A DNA stretch of 64,000 nt from NCBI GenBank assembly GCA_019635315.1, contig JAHBZT010000006.1:124001-188000 (forward strand), read 5' to 3'. The DNA comes from Rubrivivax sp. Lineage in GTDB: Bacteria > Pseudomonadota > Gammaproteobacteria > Burkholderiales > Burkholderiaceae_C. The notes beneath the pieces were generated by a model. It had not been told where the DNA came from, ran no database searches, and worked only from the letters and a program-made list of their open reading frames with translations. Position 1 is the stretch's first letter, and each line of letters begins with the position of its first letter. Below are positions 37,246 through 47,439 of this stretch, one piece after another. The position numbers were made by a program, and so were the translations under genes.

Positions 37246-37953
37246 ATGCCGGTCGACCTCGCAGCGCTGGCGCTGGCCTTCGGCAAGAGCCTGCTGTTCG
37301 TCCTCGCGACGCTGCTGCCGATCCTGAACCCGGCCGCGACGGCGCCCATCTTCCTCGGCCTGACCGAGGGGGCCAGCGCCGCCACGCGCGCGCTGCTGGC
37401 GCGCCGCATCGCGCGCAACATGTTCGGGCTGATGGCCGGCTCGATGCTGGTCGGCTCCTACGTGCTGGACTTCTTCGGCATCTCGCTGCCCATCGTGCGC
37501 ATCGGCGGCGGGCTGATCGTCGCCGCCGCGGCCTGGCGGCTGCTGACGGCGACGCAGGCGACGATGGACAGCCGCACCCAGCTGGCCGAGGCCTTCACGC
37601 CCGAGCAGGCGCGCCGGCAGGCCTTCTACCCGCTGACCTTCCCGATCAGCTGCGGCCCGGGCTCGATCACCGCGGCGATCACGGTCGGCGTCGCGCTGCA
37701 CGACGCGGCGCTGGTCGTCTCCGTCGTGCGCATGGGCGGCGCGCTGAGCGCGCTGCTGCTGATCGCGCTGATCCTGTACCTGGCCTTCCGCTATGCGCAG
37801 CACCTGCTGCGCCCGCTGGGCGAGGCCGGCACGGTGGTCTTCCTGCGCCTGTCGGCCTTCATCCTGCTGTGCGTGGGCGTGCAGATCGTCTGGGACGGCG
37901 CCAGCGAGCTGCTGCGCGGGCTGCTGGTCGCGCCGCCGGCGGCGCCGGCCTGA
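37246..37953 (+). CDS. MarC-family membrane protein
   Basis: A 235-residue protein with six predicted membrane helices. The family motifs are LLPILNPAATAPIFLGLTEG, RRIARNMFGLMAGSMLVG, IVRIGGGLIVAAAAWRLLTA and FYPLTFPISCGPGSITAAITVG. MarC/UPF0056 proteins have no proven function; transport has been proposed. It follows the BCCT gene by 25 bases, so it may belong to the same transcript. It is convergent with the calcium/sodium exchanger. Confidence 0.85.
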   Translation: MPVDLAALALAFGKSLLFVLATLLPILNPAATAPIFLGLTEGASAATRALLARRIARNMFGLMAGSMLVGSYVLDFFGISLPIVRIGGGLIVAAAAWRLLTATQATMDSRTQLAEAFTPEQARRQAFYPLTFPISCGPGSITAAITVGVALHDAALVVSVVRMGGALSALLLIALILYLAFRYAQHLLRPLGEAGTVVFLRLSAFILLCVGVQIVWDGASELLRGLLVAPPAAPA

Positions 37954-37962
37954 GCGCGCGCC

Positions 37963-37980
37963 GGCCGGCGCCTGCCGGCC
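37963..37980. terminator. Hairpin between convergent genes, possible bidirectional terminator
   Basis: A seven-base-pair stem GGCCGGC / GCCGGCC with a four-base loop fills the gap between the MarC stop and the stop of the opposing exchanger gene. There is no T-tract, so termination is only suggested. Confidence 0.4.
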
Positions 37981-39096
37981 TCAGCGCGTGCGCGCCGGCC
38001 GCGGCAGCATCGCGACGACCAGCGTGACCAGCGTCAGCGGGATCACGAAGCCCATCATCACCTGCGAGAAGGCCGGCAGCACGGCGTGCTCCTGGGCGGC
38101 CAGCACCAGGTAGGCCGTGTAGGCGGCGTAGTACAGCAGGAACAGCAGACCCTCCCAGCGCGCGATCTCGCGCCCGGACAGGAAGACCGGCAGGCAGGCC
38201 ACCAGCGCGGCGAGCATGACCCAGAGGTCGAAGTGGCGCACGGCGTCCGGCACCGCCAGGCCGTCGAGCCCGATGCCGGCGGCGGCCAGGCCGGCCAGCC
38301 CGAGCACGCCGAGGATGTTGAAGACGCAGCTGCCGACGACGTTGCCGACCGCGATGTCGCGCTCGCCCTTGACGGCCGCGGTGACCGAGGCCGCGACCTC
38401 GGGCAGCGAGGTGCCGGCGGCGACGATGGTGAGCCCGATCACGACGTCGCTGACGCCCAGCGCCTTCGCGAAGTGCACCGCCGCGCCGACCAGCGCCTGC
38501 GAGCCGCCGACCAGCAGCGCCAGCCCGGCCAGCACCAGGGCGACCTGCACGACCGGCCGGCTGTCCCAGCGGCCGGGCTCGAGCGGCGTCAGCTCGCTGT
38601 CGTAGTCGCCGGCGGCCGAGGTGCCGGCGGCGGCCGCGGCGGCGTTCTGCGTGCGCGACTGCACGACGAGGAATACCGTGTAGGCGATCAGCAGCCCGAA
38701 CAGCAGCGCGCTGTCGAACAGGCCGATGCGGCCGTCCTGCGCCAGCACGATCAGCAGCAGCGCGCTGCCGATCAGGATAGGGGCTTCCTGGCGGATGACC
38801 TGAACGTGCACCGCCAGCGGCGTGATCAGCGCCGCCAGGCCCAGGATGAACAGCACGTTGAAGCTGTTGCTGCCGACCGCGTTGCCCAGCGCCAGGTCGG
38901 TGCTGCCGCCGAGCACCGCGCCGACCGAGACCGCCATCTCCGGCGCGCTGGTGCCGAAGGCCACCACGGTGAGGCCGACGACCAGCGGCGAGATGCCGAA
39001 GGCCAGCGCCAGCTTGGAGGCGCCGCGCACCAGCAGCTCGGCACCGGCGACCAGCGCCACCAGGCCGGCGACGAACAGGCCGACCTGCGCGATCAC
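37981..39096 (-). CDS. Na+/Ca2+ exchanger-family protein (CaxA/YrbG type)
   Basis: A 371-residue calcium/sodium antiporter-family protein with about ten helices in two inverted repeats. The alpha-1 region is VVGLTVVAFGTSAPEMAVSVGAVLGGSTDLALGNAVGSNSFNVLFILGL and alpha-2 is VIGLTIVAAGTSLPEVAASVTAAVKGERDIAVGNVVGSCVFNILGVLG. Each carries the conserved acidic residue that binds the ions. A charged loop of about 40 residues separates the halves. GTG at 39096 overlaps the stop of the sodium-channel gene (GTGA), coupling the two. Confidence 0.9.
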   Translation of the reverse strand: MIAQVGLFVAGLVALVAGAELLVRGASKLALAFGISPLVVGLTVVAFGTSAPEMAVSVGAVLGGSTDLALGNAVGSNSFNVLFILGLAALITPLAVHVQVIRQEAPILIGSALLLIVLAQDGRIGLFDSALLFGLLIAYTVFLVVQSRTQNAAAAAAGTSAAGDYDSELTPLEPGRWDSRPVVQVALVLAGLALLVGGSQALVGAAVHFAKALGVSDVVIGLTIVAAGTSLPEVAASVTAAVKGERDIAVGNVVGSCVFNILGVLGLAGLAAAGIGLDGLAVPDAVRHFDLWVMLAALVACLPVFLSGREIARWEGLLFLLYYAAYTAYLVLAAQEHAVLPAFSQVMMGFVIPLTLVTLVVAMLPRPARTR

Positions 39097-40001
39097 GGCG
39101 CGCCCCCGGTGCCGGTGCCCGCGGCGCGCTGGCGCAGCAGCGTGCGCAGCTCGGCGATCTCGCCGCGCAGCGCGCGCACCTCGGTGTGCAGGTCGGCCTC
39201 GATGTGCTCGCGTGCGCCTTCGACGGCGGCGATGGTCTCGGCCTTGTCGGCGTCGGTGAAGCTCTGCATGGCGCTGACGATGATGCCGATGAACAGGTTC
39301 AGCATCGTGAAGGTGGCGATCAGGATGAAGGGGATGAAGAAACCCCAGGCGTAGGGGTAGACCTCCATCACCGGGCGCACGATGCCCATGCTCCAGCTCT
39401 CCAGCGTCATGACCTGGAACAGCGTGTACAGGCTGCGGCCCAGCGTGCCGAACCAGTCCGGGAAGCTGGCGCCGAAGAGGTTGGTGGTGATGACGGCGAA
39501 GACGTAGAAGACCAGCGCCAGCACCATCGCGATCGAGCTCAGCCCGGGGATCGCCGCCAGCAGCCCGCCGACCACGCGCCGCATCGACGGCACGATGGTC
39601 AGGATGCGCAGCACGCGCAGTACGCGCAGCGCGCGCAGCACCGCGAACTGCCCGGTCGCCGGCGCCAGCGCGATGGCCACGACCGCGAAGTCGAACAGGC
39701 TCCAGGGGTCGCGCCAGAAGGCGGCGCGGTGCACGAACAGGCGCAGCGCGAGCTCGACGACGAAGACGGCCAGGATGGCGCGGTCCAGCGCCGCCAGCCA
39801 GTCGCAGTGCGTGGCGCGCAGCTCGGCCGAGGTCTCGAGGCCGAGCACGATGGCGTTGACGATGATCAGCGCCAGGATCCCGTGCTGGAACCAGGGGCGC
39901 GCGAGCAGCAGGCCGAGCCGGCTGCGCAGGTCGCGCGGCGCCTGCGCGGGCCGGGCGGGGGGCGGGGCGTTCGGGACGGGCGGGGCGTTCGCGGGCTTCA
40001 C
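39093..40001 (-). CDS. Bacterial voltage-gated sodium channel (NaChBac/NavAb type)
   Basis: A protein of about 302 residues with one six-helix channel unit. The voltage sensor S4 has four arginines at every third position (LRALRVLRVLRILT, residues 123-132), and the pore has the sodium selectivity filter TLESWSM (about 199-205) followed by GIVRPVMEVYPYAWGFFIPFI. This is nearly identical to the filter of well studied bacterial Nav channels. A C-terminal coiled coil (IEADLHTEVRALRGEIAELRTLL) should hold the tetramer. GTG at 40001 or 40022 may be the start; neither has a clear ribosome site. Confidence 0.93.
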   Translation of the reverse strand: MKPANAPPVPNAPPPARPAQAPRDLRSRLGLLLARPWFQHGILALIIVNAIVLGLETSAELRATHCDWLAALDRAILAVFVVELALRLFVHRAAFWRDPWSLFDFAVVAIALAPATGQFAVLRALRVLRVLRILTIVPSMRRVVGGLLAAIPGLSSIAMVLALVFYVFAVITTNLFGASFPDWFGTLGRSLYTLFQVMTLESWSMGIVRPVMEVYPYAWGFFIPFILIATFTMLNLFIGIIVSAMQSFTDADKAETIAAVEGAREHIEADLHTEVRALRGEIAELRTLLRQRAAGTGTGGAP

Positions 40002-40296
40002 GGCGGGGGAGGGGTGGCGCACGGGCGTGGCGCGGGTGCGGGATTCTGCCAATGCGGCCGGTCCCGTGGCGGATCTGGGGTAAGGTCGGCCGGTTGTCGT
40101 GGTCAGGCCGCCGCACCCGGGGAGGGTGCCGGCGGCCGTGGCGGCAGCACCCGCCGACGGCCTGCGCAGGCCTGTCGACGCGGTGTCGCAGCGTTGCGTT
40201 CCGTGATCGGCGGCCCTGCCCGGGTGCGGGGGGCCTGCGTCAGGCGGTCTTTCCCAGACCGGGGCCGATGTCGCCCCGCCCCCGAGGAGGACCCGC
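40002..40296. promoter_or_regulatory. Divergent intergenic region, channel gene / methyltransferase gene
   Basis: This 295-base stretch holds the upstream regions of two divergent genes. A good ribosome site (CGAGGAGGACCC) precedes the methyltransferase ATG. No -35/-10 pair was identified with confidence; the region is rich in GGCC repeats. Nothing else was recognised. Confidence 0.4.
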
Positions 40297-41055
40297 ATGA
40301 CCCCCCAGATCCACAACATCAGCTTCCCGGTCACCGAGCCCGGCGCGCTGGACCAGGACCAGGCCTATTTCTACCTGCGCGAGAACGGCGAGCAGGTGCG
40401 CCTGCGCTTCCACGACTATGCCGAGATCTACCGCCGGCCCGGGCTCTACGAGCAGCTCTTCTACCAGCGGCTGCGCTGCATCTCGCCGCGCAAGGCCCAC
40501 GACGTGCTGGAGAAGGTGCTCAAGGACAACCACGTCGAGCTGAGCAGCCTGCGCGTGCTGGACCTGGGGGCCGGCAACGGCATGGTCGGCGAGCTGCTGG
40601 ATGCCGCGCGCGTGATCGGCGTGGACATCGTCGAGGAGGCGCGCGCGGCCTGCGAGCGCGACCGCCCGCACGCCTACGACGCCTACTACGTGACCGACAT
40701 GAGCCGCCTGGACGCGGCGACCGCGGCCGAGATGAAGCGCTGGCAGATCGACTGCCTGACCTGCATCGCCGCGCTGGGCTTCGGCGACATCCCGGTGCCG
40801 GCCTTCGCGCAGGCCTTCAACCTGGTGCAGGACGGCGGCTGGACGGTCTTCAACCTGAAGGAGACCTTCCTGCACGAGAGCGACCGCAGCGGCTTCTCGC
40901 GCCTGGTCAAGGGCCTGCTGGTCAGCGACATCCTGGAGGTCCACCACCTGGAGCGCTACCGGCACCGGCTGTCGATCGACGGCCGGCCGCTGTTCTACTA
41001 CGTGCTGGTCGGCCGCAAGCGCGGCGACATCCCGCCGGGCATGGTGCGCGCCTGA
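40297..41055 (+). CDS. Class I SAM-dependent methyltransferase-like protein
   Basis: A 252-residue protein with the SAM-binding motif LRVLDLGAGNGMVGELLDAARVIGVDIVEEARAACERD (about residues 85-122). The N-terminal portion (DQAYFYLRENGEQVRLRFHDYAEIYRRPGLYEQLFYQRLRCISPRKAHDVL) and the end (HRLSIDGRPLFYYVLVGRKRGDIP) are not assigned to a known specificity. CGAGGAGG precedes the ATG. The target of methylation is unknown. Confidence 0.8.
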   Translation: MTPQIHNISFPVTEPGALDQDQAYFYLRENGEQVRLRFHDYAEIYRRPGLYEQLFYQRLRCISPRKAHDVLEKVLKDNHVELSSLRVLDLGAGNGMVGELLDAARVIGVDIVEEARAACERDRPHAYDAYYVTDMSRLDAATAAEMKRWQIDCLTCIAALGFGDIPVPAFAQAFNLVQDGGWTVFNLKETFLHESDRSGFSRLVKGLLVSDILEVHHLERYRHRLSIDGRPLFYYVLVGRKRGDIPPGMVRA

Positions 41056-41231
41056 GGCCCCCGGGGCCGGGCCGGGCCGCGCCCCGCCCGCCCGCGCCGG
41101 CCGCTGCGGCGAAGCCCCGATGGCGCGCCGCGGCGCCCGCCGTAGAGTAAGCACTTCGTCAGCGCCGCCCGCGACAGTCCGGGCGGCAGGCCGGCGGCGG
41201 CCGGTTCCCTTCGGTTCCCCAGGAGACATCG

Positions 41232-43190
<1,959 letters not shown>

Positions 43191-43202
<12 letters not shown>

Positions 43203-43335
43203 TCCAGGTCGCGCGCAAGCGCGGGCGTGCCGCGCAGCGGCACGAAGGGCGGGATTCGGGGTTCACTCATGTCGCGCAGCGACGTGAGTGAACACCAGAA
43301 TCCGGCGCGGGAACGTGCAGACCAACTGATCCAGG
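43191..43335. repeat. Direct 18-base repeats flanking two hairpins after acsA
   Basis: CAGACCAACTGATCCAGG occurs at 43191-43208, covering the acsA stop, and again at 43318-43335. Between them are a seven-pair hairpin GTGCCGC-GCA-GCGGCAC (43227-43243) and a fifteen-pair hairpin with one mismatch around a GCA loop (43261-43293), whose arms extend imperfectly outwards. Direct repeats around palindromes suggest insertion of a REP-like element with duplication of its target. It may also act as a terminator for acsA. Confidence 0.75.
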
Positions 43336-43451
43336 CCGCGCGCCGGCGGCAGCAGTTCGCACCGATCGTCCGCCGGCAGGCCGGCGGGCCCGCCGGCCTG
43401 CGCTACAGTGCTCCGCAGCCGGCGGCGCCAGCCGCCCGGGGAGAAACTGCG

Positions 43452-43802
43452 ATGCCCATGGTGATCATCGGGGTGCTGCTGCTGGTGGCGAAGATGGCCG
43501 AGGTCGGTCCCACGGCCGGCTGGTCGTGGTGGATCGTGCTGGCGCCGTTCGGCCTGGCCGTCGTCTGGTGGCAGTTCTCGGACTCCACCGGCCTGACGCA
43601 GCGCCGCGCGATGGACAAGATGGACGAGCGCAAGAAGCAGCGCCGCGAGCGCGCGCTCGATGCACTGGGCATGAACCGCCAGCGCGACAAGCAGGTGCGC
43701 CAGGCGCGCGAGGAGACACGCTCGCTGCGTGCGGCCGACCCGACGCAGGCCGGCACGCCCGAACGCGACGCCGAGCCTCCGCGGCGCGAGCCCCGGCTGT
43801 AG
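43452..43802 (+). CDS. Small Trp-rich membrane protein (TIGR04438 type)
   Basis: A 116-residue protein matching the small Trp-rich family common in betaproteobacteria. It begins MPMVIIGVLLLVAKMAEVGPTAGWSWWIVLAPFGLAVVWWQFSDSTGLTQRRAMDKMDERKKQRRERALDALGM: two membrane helices with a Trp cluster and then a strongly basic helix. The C-terminus is charged and probably disordered. GGGGAGAAA lies before the ATG. Function is unknown. Confidence 0.82.
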   Translation: MPMVIIGVLLLVAKMAEVGPTAGWSWWIVLAPFGLAVVWWQFSDSTGLTQRRAMDKMDERKKQRRERALDALGMNRQRDKQVRQAREETRSLRAADPTQAGTPERDAEPPRREPRL

Positions 43803-43831
43803 GCCGCGCCCGGTCCCCCGGTCGCCGTCGT

Positions 43832-45508
43832 TCAGTCGCCGTCGAGCACCGCGCCCTGGCTGGCGCTGGCGGCATTCTTCGCAAACTTGGCCAGCACGCC
43901 ACGCGTGTAGCGCGGCGCCGGCGCCGTCCAGGCGGCGCGGCGGCGCGCGATCTCGGCGTCGTCCACCTCCAGCTGCAGCAGCAGCCGGTGGGCGTCGATG
44001 GTGATGCGGTCGCCTTCGTGCACCAGCGCGATCAGCCCGCCGGCATGCGCCTCGGGCGCGACATGGCCGACCACCATGCCCCAGGTGCCGCCGCTGAAGC
44101 GGCCGTCGGTGATCAGGCCCACGCTCTCGCCCAGGCCCTGGCCGATCAGCGCGCTGGTCGGCGCCAGCATCTCCGGCATGCCAGGCCCGCCCTTGGGGCC
44201 CAGGTAGCGCAGCACCATCACGTCGCCCGGCCTGATCTGCCCGGCCATGATGGCCGCCAGCGCGCTCTGCTCGTCGTCGAAGACACGCGCCGGGCCGCTC
44301 ATCACCGGGTTCTTCAGTCCGGTGATCTTGGCCACGCAACCCTCGGTGGCCAGGTTGCCCTTCAGGATCGCCAGGTGGCCCTGGGCGTAGAGCGGGTTGG
44401 AGACCGGGCGGATCACGTCCTGGCCGGCGGACAGCGGCGGCACCTCGGCCAGGTTCTCGGCCACCGTCTTGCCGGTGATGGTCATGCAGTCGCCCTGCAG
44501 CAGCCCGGCGGCGAGCAGCACCTTCATCACCGCCGGGATGCCGCCGGCGCGGTGCAGGTCGATCGCCAGGTACTTGCCGCTGGGCTTCAGGTCGCAGATC
44601 ACCGGCACCTTGCGCCGCATGCGCTCGAAGTCGTCGATGCGCCAGTCCACCCCGGCGGCATGCGCGATGGCCAGGAAGTGCAGCACCGCATTCGTGCTGC
44701 CGCCGGTGGCCATGATCACCGCGACGGCATTCTCGATCGCCTGCTTCGTGACGATGTCGCGCGGCTTCAGGTCGGCCTCCACCGCCTTCACGAGGGCCTG
44801 GGCGGCGCGCTCGACGCCGCCGACGATCTCGCCCTCGACGTTGGCCATCGTCGAGCTGAAGGGCAGGCTCATGCCCAGCGCCTCGAAGGCCGAGGACATG
44901 GTGTTGGCGGTATACATGCCGCCGCAGGAGCCGCTGCCGGGGATCGCGCGGCGCTCGATCTGGCAGAAGTCCTCCTCGCTCATCTTGCCGGCGCTGAACT
45001 GGCCCACGGCCTCGAAGACGCTGACGATGTTGAGGTCCTGGCCCTTGTACTTGCCGGGCAGGATGGTGCCGCCGTAGACATAGATCGCCGGCACGTTGGC
45101 GCGCAGCATGCCCATCATGCCGCCGGGCATGTTCTTGTCGCAGCCGCCGATGACCAGCACGCCGTCCATCCACTGGCCGCCGACGCAGGTCTCCACGCAG
45201 TCGGCGATGACCTCGCGGCTGACCAGGCTGTACTTCATGCCCTCGGTGCCCATCGCCATGCCGTCGCTGATGGTCGGCGTGCCGAAGACCTGCGGGTTGG
45301 CGCCGTACTCCTTCAGCGCCGCCACCGCGGCATCGGCCAGGCGCTGCAGGCCGCTGTTGCAGGGCGTGATCGTGCTGTGGCCGTTGGCCACGCCGATCAT
45401 GGGCTTGCCGAAGTCGGCCTCGGTATAGCCCATGCCGTAGTACATGCTGCGGTTGGGCGCGCGGGCCACGCCTTCGGTGATGTTCCTGGAGCGGCGGTTC
45501 GAAGTCAT
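43832..45508 (-). CDS. ilvD: Dihydroxy-acid dehydratase
   Basis: A 558-residue iron-sulfur dehydratase of branched-chain amino acid synthesis, acting on dihydroxy-isovalerate and dihydroxy-methylvalerate. Cluster cysteines lie in [24 protein letters not shown] and [16 protein letters not shown]. Further signatures are [20 protein letters not shown] and [23 protein letters not shown]. It is convergent with the Trp-rich gene and divergent from lgt. Confidence 0.96.
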   Translation of the reverse strand: MTSNRRSRNITEGVARAPNRSMYYGMGYTEADFGKPMIGVANGHSTITPCNSGLQRLADAAVAALKEYGANPQVFGTPTISDGMAMGTEGMKYSLVSREVIADCVETCVGGQWMDGVLVIGGCDKNMPGGMMGMLRANVPAIYVYGGTILPGKYKGQDLNIVSVFEAVGQFSAGKMSEEDFCQIERRAIPGSGSCGGMYTANTMSSAFEALGMSLPFSSTMANVEGEIVGGVERAAQALVKAVEADLKPRDIVTKQAIENAVAVIMATGGSTNAVLHFLAIAHAAGVDWRIDDFERMRRKVPVICDLKPSGKYLAIDLHRAGGIPAVMKVLLAAGLLQGDCMTITGKTVAENLAEVPPLSAGQDVIRPVSNPLYAQGHLAILKGNLATEGCVAKITGLKNPVMSGPARVFDDEQSALAAIMAGQIRPGDVMVLRYLGPKGGPGMPEMLAPTSALIGQGLGESVGLITDGRFSGGTWGMVVGHVAPEAHAGGLIALVHEGDRITIDAHRLLLQLEVDDAEIARRRAAWTAPAPRYTRGVLAKFAKNAASASQGAVLDGD

Positions 45509-45649
45509 GCGGCGGATCTCCGTTGGTTCCGCCGAGTTTAGCCAGCGGCGCTGACGGGCCCTGACGGCCCGTCGTGGCCAAACCGGCCGCGCGTGGACAA
45601 TCGCGAGGTCCCCGCCCGTGCCACCCGTGCCACCCGGCCGCCCGCCCCG

Positions 45650-46456
45650 ATGCTCCAGCACCCGCAGTTCGATCCCGTCGCCGTCGCCATCGGCCCGCTG
45701 TCCATCCACTGGTACGGGCTGACCTACCTGGTGGCGTTCGTGCTGTTCTGGTGGCTGGCGCGCCGGCGCGTCGCGCTGCCGCACTTCGCGCGCGCCGGCT
45801 GGACGGCACGCGACGTCGAGGACCTGCTGTTCCTGGGGGTGCTGGGCGTGGTGCTGGGCGGCCGGCTGGGCTATGCGCTGTTCTACAAGCCGGGCGACTA
45901 CCTCGCCGACCCGCTGCAGCTGCTGATGGTGTGGAAGGGCGGCATGTCCTTCCACGGCGGGCTGCTCGGCGTGATGGCGGCGATGGCCTGGTTCGCGCAT
46001 TCGCGCCGGCGCCCGTTCCTGGAGGTCATGGACGTCGTGGCGCCCTGCGTGCCCACCGGGCTGGCGGCCGGGCGCATCGGCAACTACATCAACGGCGAGC
46101 TGTGGGGCCGCGCCGCCGACCCCGCGCTGCCCTGGGCGATGGTCTTCCCGCAGAGCGGCACGGCAATCCCGCGGCACCCGTCGCAGCTGTACCAGTTTGC
46201 GCTGGAAGGGCTGCTGCTGTTCGCGCTGCTGTGTTGGTACGGCCAGCGCGAGCGCGCGCGCGGCCAGGTCGCCGCGGCCTTCGTCTTCGGCTACGGCGTG
46301 CTGCGCTTCGTGGCCGAGTATTTCCGCGAGCCCGACAGCTTCCTGGGCCTGCTGGCGCTGGGCATGAGCATGGGCCAGTGGCTGTGCCTGCCGATGATCG
46401 CCGGCGGCGCCGCGCTGTGGTGGTGGTGCGGGCAGCAGCCGCAGCGCAGCCGCTAG
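45650..46456 (+). CDS. lgt: Prolipoprotein diacylglyceryl transferase
   Basis: A 268-residue inner-membrane enzyme that transfers diacylglycerol from phosphatidylglycerol to the lipobox cysteine of prolipoproteins. Conserved parts are [35 protein letters not shown]-like [30 protein letters not shown] and [17 protein letters not shown]. The start at 45650 (MLQHPQFDP) begins the conserved region; a longer start at 45593 is unlikely. dnaQ follows by nine bases. Confidence 0.95.
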   Translation: MLQHPQFDPVAVAIGPLSIHWYGLTYLVAFVLFWWLARRRVALPHFARAGWTARDVEDLLFLGVLGVVLGGRLGYALFYKPGDYLADPLQLLMVWKGGMSFHGGLLGVMAAMAWFAHSRRRPFLEVMDVVAPCVPTGLAAGRIGNYINGELWGRAADPALPWAMVFPQSGTAIPRHPSQLYQFALEGLLLFALLCWYGQRERARGQVAAAFVFGYGVLRFVAEYFREPDSFLGLLALGMSMGQWLCLPMIAGGAALWWWCGQQPQRSR

Positions 46457-46465
46457 CATCCGGCC

Positions 46466-47185
46466 ATGCGACAGATCTTCCTGGACACCGAGACCACCGG
46501 CCTGGACGCCGCGCAGGGCGACCGCATCATCGAGATCGGCTGCATCGAGCTGCTGAACCGGCGCCTCTCGGGCCGGCGCCTGCACCACTATGTCAACCCG
46601 CAGCGCAGCAGCCACCCGGACGCGCTGCGCGTGCACGGCATCACCGACGAGTTCCTGGCCGACAAGCCGCTGTTCGCCCAGGTCGCCGACGAGCTGCTGG
46701 CCTTCGTGGCCGGCGCCGAGGTCATCATCCACAACGCCGACTTCGACCTGCGCTTCCTGGACGCCGAGCTCGAGCGCCTGGGCCGCGGCCGCTTCGCCGA
46801 CCACGCCGCCGCGGTGACCGACAGCCTGGCGCTGGCGCGCGAGCTGTACCCGGGCAAGAGCAATTCGCTGGACGCACTGTGCCGGCGCCTGGAGGTCGAC
46901 AACTCGCAGCGCGAGCTGCACGGCGCGCTGCTCGACGCAGGCCTGCTGGCCGAGGTCTTCCTGCGCATGACACGCGGGCAGGACAGCCTGGTCATCGACA
47001 CCGACGGCGGCACCGAAGCGGCCGCCGGCGGCCCGGCGCTGGCGGCGGTGGACCTGGCCTCGCTGGTGCTGCCGGTGATCGAGCCCACGGACGAGGAGCG
47101 CGCCGCGCACGAGGCCGTGCTGGCCGAGCTGGACAAAGACAGCGGCGGACGTACGGTGTGGCGGCGGCTGGCTCCGGTGGCATAA
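46466..47185 (+). CDS. dnaQ: DNA polymerase III epsilon subunit (proofreading exonuclease)
   Basis: A 239-residue 3'-5' exonuclease. Exo I is [25 protein letters not shown], Exo II is [23 protein letters not shown], and Exo III is the [17 protein letters not shown] segment with the catalytic His and Asp. The C-terminal tail after residue about 180 binds the polymerase subunit. The N-terminus [12 protein letters not shown] is typical. It is followed by tRNA-Val and may share its transcript. Confidence 0.95.
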   Translation: MRQIFLDTETTGLDAAQGDRIIEIGCIELLNRRLSGRRLHHYVNPQRSSHPDALRVHGITDEFLADKPLFAQVADELLAFVAGAEVIIHNADFDLRFLDAELERLGRGRFADHAAAVTDSLALARELYPGKSNSLDALCRRLEVDNSQRELHGALLDAGLLAEVFLRMTRGQDSLVIDTDGGTEAAAGGPALAAVDLASLVLPVIEPTDEERAAHEAVLAELDKDSGGRTVWRRLAPVA

Positions 47186-47234
47186 TGTCTGGCTTCTCCG
47201 GTCGCCGGTCGTCGATGCGACGGCCGGCCAGCCC

Positions 47235-47309
47235 GGGCGGTTAGCTCAGCGGTAGAGCACTGCCTTCACACGGCAGGGGTCGCAGGTTCGAACCCTGCAC
47301 CGCCCACCA
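47235..47309 (+). tRNA. tRNA-Val (anticodon CAC)
   Basis: A complete cloverleaf of 75 bases with encoded CCA. The acceptor stem GGGCGGT pairs with ACCGCCC, the anticodon arm is CTGCC-TTCACAC-GGCAG with anticodon CAC for the valine codon GUG, and the T arm contains GGTTCGAACC. Confidence 0.96.
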
Positions 47310-47336
47310 AGCGATCCATCGAAGATCAAGAGGCCA

Positions 47337-47363
47337 CGGCGCCGTCGGGCGCCGCTTTTTCTT
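47337..47363 (+). terminator. Rho-independent terminator after tRNA-Val
   Basis: A seven-pair stem CGGCGCC / GGCGCCG around GTCG is followed by CTTTTTCTT. It lies 28 bases after the tRNA CCA end. Confidence 0.88.
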
Positions 47364-47439
47364 GTGGTGGGGCAAGAGCGGGGCAAGGCGGCTGTCGCCT
47401 CGGTCCCTGCGCAAGCCGGTGTGTCGGCTTGCACCGGCT

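Noticed and set aside
45593-45649. N-terminal extension of Lgt
   Set aside because: The 19 extra residues are low-complexity; the conserved protein begins at 45650.
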